Assembly: GCF_004025585.1 (NCBI RefSeq)
Contig: NZ_QTZO01000014.1
Span: 1 to 64,000, forward strand
Source: Pseudodesulfovibrio sp. S3
GTDB lineage: Bacteria; Desulfobacterota; Desulfovibrionia; Desulfovibrionales; Desulfovibrionaceae
Reading direction: 5' to 3'
DNA length: 64,000 nt
Below the pieces are notes generated by a model, which had not been told where the DNA came from, did not search any database, and worked only from the letters and a program-made list of their open reading frames with translations. Every line of letters starts with the position of its first letter. The first letter of the stretch is position 1. This document shows, piece after piece, positions 43,947-51,792 of this stretch. The position numbers were made by a program, and so were the translations under genes.

Positions 43947-44010
43947 GATCGCTCCCTATACAGGATTACGCACCCGGCATGCAGGTGCGGAAAAAACAGA
44001 CAGTCGGTGT

Positions 44011-44568
44011 CTAGCGTGCGACGGCGGCGATGGCTGGAATGGCCTCGAGCATGACCCCGCGCAGGGCATCGGCCAGGATGTCCGACTCCGTGGAATATCC
44101 CGGCACGACCACGTCCTCCACCTCGCTCATGTACTTCTGGACATGCACCGTCTCTCCGCCCTTGGTAACCATGATCCTGACGGACACCTTGCCCTTGTAG
44201 GTGGTCACGCCGGTCTGGTTGAGCTCCACGCCCAGCACCTCGCCGGTCACGAGCAGGTCGTCCTCGGGCATGACCGTGGAGGTCCGGTACTTGGCCGTGC
44301 AACCGGCACTCTCAAGCTCGTCGAACAAGGCCCAGCCGACCCAGTCAGCGACATCGGAAAGCGAGGTGATGACACTGTTGTCGGTGGTTTTACCCAGGTT
44401 GGTAACAGTCCGCTTGTCCTCGAACCTGAAGACCACCACATTGCCCACGCACGGGGAATCCGTGCTGTTCAGGGCGTAACTGAGTTTGATCGCATTGCTC
44501 TTGGCGCAACCGGGAAGCAAAAACACCATCAGACACAAAGGCAGCAACCATTTGCTATATGTATTCAT
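44011..44568 (-). CDS. Lipoprotein of unknown function
   Basis: This 185-residue protein has a lipobox at LLPGC (Cys21). The body contains VVVFRFEDKRTVTNLGKTTD, reminiscent of flagellar/curli-type GNA1162 or LpoB-like proteins, but I cannot assign it. The start at 44568 follows GGAGAACCTCTG; an ATG 24 bases earlier overlaps the preceding gene. It is 13 bases downstream of another lipoprotein gene, so the two form an operon. Confidence 0.75.
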   Translation of the reverse strand: MNTYSKWLLPLCLMVFLLPGCAKSNAIKLSYALNSTDSPCVGNVVVFRFEDKRTVTNLGKTTDNSVITSLSDVADWVGWALFDELESAGCTAKYRTSTVMPEDDLLVTGEVLGVELNQTGVTTYKGKVSVRIMVTKGGETVHVQKYMSEVEDVVVPGYSTESDILADALRGVMLEAIPAIAAVAR

Positions 44569-44581
44569 CAGAGGTTCTCCA

Positions 44582-45001
44582 TCATATTTCATCCCCCTGC
44601 GGGGGCGTTTCCTTGTTTCCTTTCAAATGCTCGTCGAATTCCTTTTCCATCTTGTCCAACATCTTCCGGGTCAACTCCAGCAGTCGGTCCAGGTTCTCAT
44701 CGACAAAGGACTTGGCCTTGTCGTCCAACTCCTTGTCCGCCGAAGGGATGCCGGACTCGGCTTCTTCCCGGATCTTGGCCCGGCTCTCATCCACCTCAAG
44801 CAGCTTCTGGATGTTTTCAAGATTCTTGCGCACCACGATCAGCTCATCCTTGAAGGCCTGATCGCGCTGCTTGACTTCTTGCCTCAGGGCCGCGACCTCG
44901 GCCTCCAAAGCCTCAAGCCGTTGCGGGTCTGCGCCGGGTCCGTCGCAGGCACACAGAAAGAGCAGGGCCAAAACAAGGACCAAAAGAACGCTTTTTTTCA
45001 T
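44582..45001 (-). CDS. Small coiled-coil lipoprotein
   Basis: This 139-residue lipoprotein has the signal MKKSVLLVLVLALLFLCAC with the lipid Cys near 19. The mature part is almost entirely a charged coiled coil (RLEALEAEVAALRQEVKQRD; NLDRLLELTRKMLDKMEKEF). AAGGAGACGGTC fixes the start at 45001. It probably forms a periplasmic rod or oligomer; function unknown. It leads the operon with the next lipoprotein. Confidence 0.78.
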   Translation of the reverse strand: MKKSVLLVLVLALLFLCACDGPGADPQRLEALEAEVAALRQEVKQRDQAFKDELIVVRKNLENIQKLLEVDESRAKIREEAESGIPSADKELDDKAKSFVDENLDRLLELTRKMLDKMEKEFDEHLKGNKETPPQGDEI

Positions 45002-45178
45002 GACCGTCTCCTTCATATGGCGCGTGATACCACACAGACTTGCCGGATGACAATCCGAAGCGCCCCTTTTCCCGATCATGTCATAATACCATTCTCCATC
45101 TTGATTTTACCTCGATAGTCCGTACAATGAATTCATTCTGGACGACTCATACCCCTGACGCCAAAGAGAAAACCGGCT

Positions 45179-45637
45179 ATGAAATTTATCTGCACCCTGA
45201 CATTGACGCTCATCCTGGCAGCCACGGCCGTTCCGGCAATGGCTGCGGACTACGTAACAGCCCCGGCCCCGACGAGTTTTCGCGGACTGACCTGGGGGAC
45301 ACCCGTATCCGACATAACGGACCTCAGCCCGGTACAAAAACCAGGTTTCGAGGATACCTACTTTAGGCGGAACGAACCCATGACCCTCGGCAAGGCCGAA
45401 ATCGTTTCCGTGGCCTACTATTTCCAAAAGGACAAACTCTTCCGTGTCGGCGTGGCCTTTGCCGGACGGGTCAACCAGTTTTTCCTCAAGGAAATGCTGA
45501 TGCAAACATACGGACCGGGCAGGGGCGTGGGCTTCCGCTACGGTTGGATGTGGCCGCAATTCTCCATCGAAATCAATTATGATAACGACAAGAACACCGG
45601 CAGCCTCTATTACACGTATGAGGGTACCCTGGAATAG
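45179..45637 (+). CDS. Secreted protein of unknown function
   Basis: This 152-residue protein has a signal peptide cleaved after AMA (residue ~22). The mature part includes FRGLTWGTPVSDI near its start, a pattern of small periplasmic proteins whose 'GLTWG' begins the domain, and several aromatic beta-rich stretches. Its stop lies 24 bases before a degenerate GGDEF gene, so it may be a periplasmic partner of that protein. No function can be assigned. Confidence 0.72.
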   Translation: MKFICTLTLTLILAATAVPAMAADYVTAPAPTSFRGLTWGTPVSDITDLSPVQKPGFEDTYFRRNEPMTLGKAEIVSVAYYFQKDKLFRVGVAFAGRVNQFFLKEMLMQTYGPGRGVGFRYGWMWPQFSIEINYDNDKNTGSLYYTYEGTLE

Positions 45638-45661
45638 CCCTCCAGAGCCGACGGAATCCAC

Positions 45662-46447
45662 ATGAGCACGGAATCACCCCCATCCCGCAACCTCAAGACC
45701 CGCTACAAGGCGTTCTACATCCTGAGCGTCCTGTGCCTGGCCGCTTTGTTCTGCATCAACTTCGGGGTCATCTACACGCTGGTGCTGACCCCGCCGGAGG
45801 ACCCTGCAAAGCTGATGCGGCTGGTGTACCTGTGCATGGTGGCCGGGTTCTTCATCCTCGCGACCCAGGCCCTGCTGATCCTCAAACACGTCATCGCCAC
45901 CCTGGATCGGGATGCGGCAACCGCTGACGAGGTGTGCGGAAAACTGGAACAGCTCACGGTCATCGACACCCTGACCAAGGCCTACAACCGGGGTAAATTC
46001 GAAGAGGTGACGGCCAGGGAACTGGGCAATGTTCGCCGCTATGCACACGACCTCTCGGGCATCATCTTCGACGTGGACGATTTCAAGGCCATCAACGAAA
46101 CCCACGGGTACTGCACCGGCGACAGACTGCTGGCCAACCTGGCGCATTTCATCGACAGCAAGCTCAGAAACAACGACTACATGTTCCGCTGGAGGGGCGG
46201 AAAATTCATCATCCTGGCCCCGCACACGGAATTGGACCAGGCCGCCCTTGTGGCCGAAAAACTCCGGGAGCTCGTTGCCCACAAGATTTTCGGCGGCAAG
46301 ATCAAGATGTCCATCTCCCTGGGAGTCGTCCAGGCCACCCGGGACGACACCACGGACACCCTCATGCACCGCCTCCAGACAGCCCTTGCCGGGGCCAAGA
46401 ATTCCGGCAAAAACCGGGTGGTGGTTGACAAAGAATCCCTGCCCTGA
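45662..46447 (+). CDS. Degenerate GGDEF-domain membrane protein with retained I-site
   Basis: This 261-residue protein has two helices (~18-42 and ~53-78) and a cytoplasmic GGDEF domain (DTLTKAYNRGKFEE; FDVDDFKAINETHGY). The catalytic motif reads RGGKF (178-182) instead of GG(D/E)EF, so both acidic residues are lost and cyclase activity is unlikely. The allosteric I-site RxxD is kept at R169-D172, exactly five residues before it. It is more likely a c-di-GMP receptor. It follows the small secreted protein gene. Confidence 0.88.
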   Translation: MSTESPPSRNLKTRYKAFYILSVLCLAALFCINFGVIYTLVLTPPEDPAKLMRLVYLCMVAGFFILATQALLILKHVIATLDRDAATADEVCGKLEQLTVIDTLTKAYNRGKFEEVTARELGNVRRYAHDLSGIIFDVDDFKAINETHGYCTGDRLLANLAHFIDSKLRNNDYMFRWRGGKFIILAPHTELDQAALVAEKLRELVAHKIFGGKIKMSISLGVVQATRDDTTDTLMHRLQTALAGAKNSGKNRVVVDKESLP

Positions 46448-46593
46448 CCGGACTTCCGCAATTCCGAAACCTGGGCTGATTCCCCATCTCCGTGCAGCAA
46501 AGCTGCCTTTTCCGAATGATTTTCTTTTTTTCTGTTATAGGCTATACACAGGCTGGAAAGTCATTGCAAAACGGAGCAGGATGCCCACGGAAC

Positions 46594-49095
46594 ATGAGCC
46601 AGATCAAATCCACCAACTATTTGCGATACGCCCCTGTTCGCGTGTTACTGCCCTCCCTCACCATGCTCCTGCTCTTTGCCGGATCCATTTTCCTATACCT
46701 CATGCCTTCCCTCGAAAAGGCCTTCATGGACGCCAAGAAAGAAACCGTCCGCGAGGTGGCCAATTCCGTCATCAGCTCCCTTGAACATCTGAACGGTCTG
46801 GCGGAACAGGGAGAAATCACCCGCGAGTACGCTCAGGACTTCGGGATAAAAATCGTCCAGAATCTTCGCTTCGGCCCGGAATCAAAAGACTATTTCTGGA
46901 TAACCGACACAACTCCGCGCATGGTCATGCACCCTTTCCGGCCGGAGTTGAACGGTCAGGACCTGTCGAATTTCAAGGATCAGCAAGGCAAGTCACTGTT
47001 TTTGGAATTCATACGGGCCATCCGGCAAAACGACAACACGTTCATGGAGCACTACTGGCAGTTGAAGGAGCAGGGGCCCTCCGTCAAAAGGATTTCCCTT
47101 GTCAGGGAATTCGCTCCCTGGGGCTGGATAATCGGCACAGGACTATTCGTTGAAGACGTCAACCAGGAAATTGCCGTCTACCAAAACCGCATTTACACAA
47201 TATTCCTGGCCATCCTGCTCATCTTCACCCTGCTCTCCTTTTACGTCATCAGGCAGACCGCGCTGACCGAAAAGAAAAAGGCCCTCATACAGAGCCAACG
47301 CGAACGGCTCGTGCACGTGTTGCAGGAAAGCGAAGAACGCTACAGGACCATCGCGGATTTCGGCTACGACTGGGAAGCCTGGATCGGCACGGACAACAGC
47401 ATCCAGTACTGCTCCCCAGCTTGTCAGCGCATCACGGGCTATCCGCCGGAGCGCTACTTCGAAGACCCGAACCTGATCCGTGACATCATCATAACCGACG
47501 ACCTGGACGCCTGGGACGCATACCGGATCGAGGCCAGTTCCGACCGAGGCGATTCCCTGGATTTCCGCATCATCACGGCCGACGGGAAAACCCGCTGGCT
47601 GGGGGCGGTTGGACGATCGGTTTCCGGCATCGGCGGCAAGCCGCTGGGAATGCGTTTGAGCTTCAGGGACATCACCGACCGCAAAACCATGGAAGAACAG
47701 CTCAGGCACCAGGCCCTGCACGATCCCCTTACCAATCTGGCAAACCGCACCCTGTGCCTGGACCGCTTGCACCAGGCCATGCGCCGGGCCAAACGGCGTG
47801 AAAACTACTATTTTGCCGTCGTCTTTCTTGATCTCGACCGATTCAAGATCATCAACGACTCCCTCGGCCACCGCTTCGGGGACATGGTCCTGACCGAAAC
47901 CGCTGTCCGCTTGACCGAGGAAATGCGCGGTCTGGACACGGTATCCCGATTCGGCGGAGACGAATTCGTCCTGCTCCTGGACGAACTGTCCAGCCCCGGA
48001 GAAGCCATCCGCATCATCAAGCGCATCCGCCAAAAACTCTCCGAACCATTCCGGTTCAGCGGCAACGAAGTGCAGACCACGGCCAGCTTCGGCATCGTTC
48101 TCAGCCCGGTCGCGGACGCCAAACCCGCCGACGTGCTCCAGCACGCCAACATCGCCATGCACCGGGCAAAGGATTCCGGGCGCAACCGATTCAAGGTATT
48201 CACCGACAGGATGCTTGAAACCGCCGTGGACCAGCTCACCCTGGAAAACGACATGCGCCGCGGCCTGAACAACGGAGAGTTCCGAGTGGTCTATCAGCCC
48301 ATCATAGATCTCAAAAGCCCGAACTCCGGCGAACCGGACGTCATCGGCTTCGAGGCCCTGGCCCGTTGGGACCACCCCGACAGAGGCCCCATCACCCCTA
48401 CGGAATTCATCCCCATGGCCGAAGAATCCGGGCTCATCGTCCAACTCGGCGAATGGGTGCTGAGAGAAGCTCTGAAAACCTTGTCCCTATGGCGGGAAGA
48501 CACCGCCGGTTCGCAGGATATCTTCATGTCCATCAACCTTTCGAGCAAGCAATTCGCCCGCATGGAACTGGACAAAAAGGTCGTGGACATCCTGAAGGAA
48601 CTCAACCTGCCTGCAAGTTGCCTGAAGCTGGAAATCACGGAATCCTCCATAATGGACAACCCCGAATCCTCCATCCGCACCCTGAACAAACTGCGCCAGG
48701 CAGGGGTGCACTTCTCCATCGACGACTTCGGCACAGGATACTCGTCCCTGTCCCAACTCCAGCAGTTGCCGGTGGACACCCTCAAGGTCGACCGCACCTT
48801 CATCGCGCGCATGAAAACCGACCCCGAGAACATGGAAATAGTCAAGGCGGTCATCGCCCTGGCGCATTCGCTGGATCTCAACGTCATCGCCGAAGGCGTC
48901 GAGGAGCCGGAGCAACTCCGCTCCCTGCTCGATCTGAACTGCAACTGCGTCCAAGGCTTTTACTTCCATAAACCCATGTCCATGGACATGGCCCGAAAAC
49001 TCCTGCAAGCACGCGCCTCGACAACCGCAGACGACAACCGCGAAAAACTGAGCAAGGCCCAACGCAAGCGCCCCTCGGAAGACCCGGCGACCTGA
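46594..49095 (+). CDS. Cache-PAS-GGDEF-EAL dual c-di-GMP enzyme
   Basis: This is an 833-residue membrane protein. A helix (~17-38), an sCache_2 sensor (RFGPESKDYFWITDTTPRMV) and a second helix (~200-222) are followed by PAS (~240-360). The GGDEF domain has RFGGDEF (~452) with the I-site RGLD five residues before it. The EAL domain has FEALARW (~586) and DDFGTGYSSL. Both catalytic motifs look intact, so it could make and degrade c-di-GMP. Longer in-frame starts from 46492 lack support. The first structured repeat units lie beyond its stop. Confidence 0.95.
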   Translation: MSQIKSTNYLRYAPVRVLLPSLTMLLLFAGSIFLYLMPSLEKAFMDAKKETVREVANSVISSLEHLNGLAEQGEITREYAQDFGIKIVQNLRFGPESKDYFWITDTTPRMVMHPFRPELNGQDLSNFKDQQGKSLFLEFIRAIRQNDNTFMEHYWQLKEQGPSVKRISLVREFAPWGWIIGTGLFVEDVNQEIAVYQNRIYTIFLAILLIFTLLSFYVIRQTALTEKKKALIQSQRERLVHVLQESEERYRTIADFGYDWEAWIGTDNSIQYCSPACQRITGYPPERYFEDPNLIRDIIITDDLDAWDAYRIEASSDRGDSLDFRIITADGKTRWLGAVGRSVSGIGGKPLGMRLSFRDITDRKTMEEQLRHQALHDPLTNLANRTLCLDRLHQAMRRAKRRENYYFAVVFLDLDRFKIINDSLGHRFGDMVLTETAVRLTEEMRGLDTVSRFGGDEFVLLLDELSSPGEAIRIIKRIRQKLSEPFRFSGNEVQTTASFGIVLSPVADAKPADVLQHANIAMHRAKDSGRNRFKVFTDRMLETAVDQLTLENDMRRGLNNGEFRVVYQPIIDLKSPNSGEPDVIGFEALARWDHPDRGPITPTEFIPMAEESGLIVQLGEWVLREALKTLSLWREDTAGSQDIFMSINLSSKQFARMELDKKVVDILKELNLPASCLKLEITESSIMDNPESSIRTLNKLRQAGVHFSIDDFGTGYSSLSQLQQLPVDTLKVDRTFIARMKTDPENMEIVKAVIALAHSLDLNVIAEGVEEPEQLRSLLDLNCNCVQGFYFHKPMSMDMARKLLQARASTTADDNREKLSKAQRKRPSEDPAT

Positions 49096-49224
49096 CCCGC
49101 CCCGAGCGCCCAAACACCCGACGGCAGCGCTCCTCCCTCCTGCTTTCCCCATAAATGAAGCAAGGTTGACGAGGCGCGTCCCAAGCAGCTCTTCGCAGAT
49201 GAATATGGAACCCACATAGAGAAT

Positions 49225-49395
49225 GGAGCGCCTTTGGGCAAAACACCCCGAACAGCCGCTCTCATACAAAGCCCCCCCCCTCATAAAACGGAGTGCCTTT
49301 AGGGCGGCAAGCTCCAAACAACAGATCAGGCGAACACTGGGTCCTCGGGGAAATGGAGTGCCTTTGGGGCGAAACGCCCCAAACAACGGCTCTCC
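49225..49395. repeat. Second array of three covarying hairpin units
   Basis: Units at 49225-49263, 49290-49330 and 49355-49395 each begin GGAG(C/T)GCCTTT and, in the first and third, end GGCTCTC or similar. The third holds TTGGGGCG-AAA-CGCCCCAA with flanking GGAG/CTCC pairing. Stem sequences differ from those at 78-228 but the architecture is the same. The middle unit is degenerate. Confidence 0.7.
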
Positions 49396-49408
49396 TCCCC
49401 GACGCCGT

Positions 49409-49533
49409 GAGGCTTGGAAGAGTGGGTCAGATGTGCATTTTACGCGGGGGCGGCAGACCGCAGCGTAGTCCCTCTACGTGAGGATCTGACGGCCCCGCGG
49501 AAAATGTGCAGATGGCCCGCTATCCCAAGCCGG
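49409..49533 (-). repeat. Structured 3'-UTR-type repeat element, copy 2
   Basis: Read on the minus strand it starts two bases after the stop of the TrmJ-like gene. The outer stem pairs 49411-49417 with 49525-49531. The conserved blocks CAGATGTGCATTTT and AAAATGTGCAGATG match copy 1 exactly. The central hairpin differs entirely (CGCGGGG/CCCCGCG outside and CGTAG/CTACG inside) but remains paired. Confidence 0.72.
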
Positions 49534-49535
49534 GG

Positions 49536-50282
49536 CTACCCCTTCGGACCATAAGTCCGCACAAACCACTGCACTTGCCTGCAAATGCCCATGAGCAGAT
49601 TGAACTCGTTGCGCCGCAGGTCGATCTTGGAGAAGAACCGGCGCACAGGAAGCATCCAGTAGTCCGGGTTGTCGTCTTTGAGGAAATCGATGGCCAGCAG
49701 GCTCTCCTGGAGATTGCCGAACAGGGCTTCCTGTTCCTGCACCGTGGTGGGCCGTTCCTCAGGCGGACCGCCCGGAACGAAAGGCTCGGAAAACGACCGC
49801 TTGAAGCACTCGTACAAGACCACTACAACGGCCTGGGCCAGGTTTAGAGAGGTTCCTTCCAAACTGGTGGGGATGGTCATCAGGCCGGAACAGATCGAGG
49901 TTTCCTCATTGGTCAACCCCTTGTCTTCCGGACCGAATACAATGGCAACCCTGCCGCCGCCGCGAAGACGCTTGTCCACGACTCCGGCCAGCTCCTCGGG
50001 CACCATGAGACCTTTGCGCCACCCTCCGGTGCGGGCCGTGGTGCCGAACACCGCAGTGCAACCCTCCACGGCCTCGGCAAGGGTGTTCACAATGCGGGCG
50101 GACTCCAGGATATGACGGGCATGGGCCGTGGCCAGGGGCAGGGCCTTGTCCAGATTGAAATTGTAAGGATCGACCACAACCAGGTCGGACACACCCATAT
50201 TCAGGCAGGCCCGGGCCACGGACCCGATGTTTTCAGGGTATTTCGGTCGGAAAAGAACCACTACGAGATCGTCGAGCATCAT
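49536..50282 (-). CDS. TrmH/TrmJ-family tRNA or rRNA 2'-O-methyltransferase
   Basis: This 248-residue SPOUT methyltransferase resembles TrmJ, which methylates tRNA position 32. Motifs include RPKYPENIGSVARACLNMGV, VAIVFGPEDKGLTNEE and the knot sequence TSLEGTSLNLAQAVVVVLYE. The C-terminal ~80-residue extension is helical as in TrmJ. Start 50282 follows AGGAGGCGC. It converges with the GGDEF-EAL gene, and repeat copy 2 directly follows its stop. Confidence 0.9.
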   Translation of the reverse strand: MMLDDLVVVLFRPKYPENIGSVARACLNMGVSDLVVVDPYNFNLDKALPLATAHARHILESARIVNTLAEAVEGCTAVFGTTARTGGWRKGLMVPEELAGVVDKRLRGGGRVAIVFGPEDKGLTNEETSICSGLMTIPTSLEGTSLNLAQAVVVVLYECFKRSFSEPFVPGGPPEERPTTVQEQEALFGNLQESLLAIDFLKDDNPDYWMLPVRRFFSKIDLRRNEFNLLMGICRQVQWFVRTYGPKG

Positions 50283-50590
50283 GCGCCTCCTGATGAATGA
50301 CGTCCGGCATGTACCACACCCTCCACGGAAGTCAAAATGACGTGACCCGTACATCCCTGAAAGGCGCGGTACTGACTGATGGGTCAAAAAACCCAATGAT
50401 ATTAATTTTGTAATAAAATCAACATGTGAGGATGCGATCAGACGAGAAAAGACATTGAAAAAATTGTCATCTTGTGCAACAACTGGTTACCGGTAGGAAT
50501 CTTCTGCCGGGGTGTATTTTACCACGTTATAGATCGATGGTAAAAATAGTTGCGGTCCTTACTAACTTCTGTGGTCCTTTAGGAGGAAAC
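50283..50590. other. Intergenic region with leader hairpin
   Basis: This 308-base gap separates the divergent methyltransferase and TAXI genes. An AT-rich section at ~50397-50470 probably holds the TAXI promoter. CCGGTAG and CTGCCGG (about 50490-50511) form a small leader hairpin. Nothing else is clear. Confidence 0.45.
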
Positions 50591-51559
50591 ATGAAACGGA
50601 TTCTGATTCTGGCCTTGGCACTTGCCGTTGTTCTCGGCATGTCTTTCAGCGCCCAGGCGAAAAAACGCTATGTCTTCGGCGGCGGTCCTGCCGGCGGTAC
50701 CTTCCAGGTTGTTGCCAATGCCATTCAGGTCTTCGGCCCCATCAAGGATAATGCAAATTTCTCCATCAAAGCGCAGTCTTCCGGCGGCTCTACCGAAAAC
50801 CTTCGCACCGTCAATGCGGGCCGCAGCCAGTTCGGCACCGTCTACGCGGGTGAAGTGTTCCTCGGCCGGACCGGCAAGCTGACCGGCGACCCCAACAAGT
50901 ATGAGAATGTCCTGACCGTCGGCTATCTCTACGGTGCCCCGGCTCAGCTCGTTGTCCGCAAAGGTTCCGGCATCAAGTCCACCAAGGACCTGGCAGGCAA
51001 AAAAGTCGGCGTCGGCAACGCCGGTTCCGGCGCCTTTGCCAACTGCGAACGTTTCTTCACCCACATGGGCATCTGGGACAAGATCGAGCGCAACGCCATG
51101 GGCTACAACGATGCAGCCCAGGCCTTCGGCAACGAGCAGCTCGACGCCTTCTGGCTGCTGACCGCCTTCCCGTCCGGCGCAGTCATCATGGCCGCCCAGA
51201 CCAATGACATCGAACTCGTGGATGTCGGCGCCGATGCCGAGGCCTCCGGCTACTTCACGGAGTACCCCTACTTCGGCAAGCTGACCATCCCGGCCGGCGT
51301 TTACCGCGGCGTGGATCATGACACCCCGTCCTTCTTCGACTCCGCCCTGCTCGTGGCCAACTCCAATGTTCCAGCAGAGGACGTCTACGAACTCCTGAAG
51401 GCTGTATGGTCTGAAGCCGGACTCAAGCACATGGTCGAGCAGAAGAAGACCTTCAAGGCCATGAGCATCGCCGACGGCCTCAAGGGCGTGAACCCGGCCG
51501 CAACTCCCCTGCACCCCGGTGCCGTGAAGTTCTGGACCGAAATGGGCGTCCTCAAGTAG
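50591..51559 (+). CDS. TAXI-family TRAP transporter solute-binding protein
   Basis: This 322-residue periplasmic protein has a signal peptide (1-~23, ending SAQA). The TAXI core has FGGGPAGGTFQVVANAI, SSGGSTENLRTVNAG, AQLVVRKGSGI and VGVGNAGSGAFANCERFF. It delivers substrate to the fused permease encoded next. Members have been linked to carboxylates or glutamate; the substrate here is unknown. AGGAGGAAAC precedes the ATG. A hairpin follows, which may reduce permease expression relative to the binding protein. Confidence 0.95.
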   Translation: MKRILILALALAVVLGMSFSAQAKKRYVFGGGPAGGTFQVVANAIQVFGPIKDNANFSIKAQSSGGSTENLRTVNAGRSQFGTVYAGEVFLGRTGKLTGDPNKYENVLTVGYLYGAPAQLVVRKGSGIKSTKDLAGKKVGVGNAGSGAFANCERFFTHMGIWDKIERNAMGYNDAAQAFGNEQLDAFWLLTAFPSGAVIMAAQTNDIELVDVGADAEASGYFTEYPYFGKLTIPAGVYRGVDHDTPSFFDSALLVANSNVPAEDVYELLKAVWSEAGLKHMVEQKKTFKAMSIADGLKGVNPAATPLHPGAVKFWTEMGVLK

Positions 51560-51586
51560 GCATCCAACTCACGACAACATCCCGCA

Positions 51587-51614
51587 CGGGCGGGCCTCAC
51601 GGCCCGCCCGTTTC
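51587..51614 (+). terminator. Intercistronic terminator/attenuator hairpin
   Basis: CGGGCGGGCC pairs perfectly with GGCCCGCCCG around TCAC and is followed by TTTCAC. Its place between binding protein and permease suggests partial termination that lowers permease levels. Confidence 0.8.
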
Positions 51615-51792
51615 ACGATGTACGCAGGGTCAGTCTCTGTTTGCCCGACGCATGCCGTTTTGCAAAACAGCTCGCCTCGCATGATCGCCCGCAGTGTCCC
51701 CGGACCATGGAGCGAAACGGCTGCTGATGCCGGATACGTCCGGCGGCTTATTTTTCCAACCGCTGTCCTTCCGGGACAGTCACGAGTGCGCA

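Noticed and set aside
45122-45178. Possible second c-di-GMP riboswitch (CTGACGCCAAAGAGAAAACC) before the secreted protein gene
   Set aside because: The AAAGCC core, the GNRA-capped stem and the closing AGCCGGG segment are absent.
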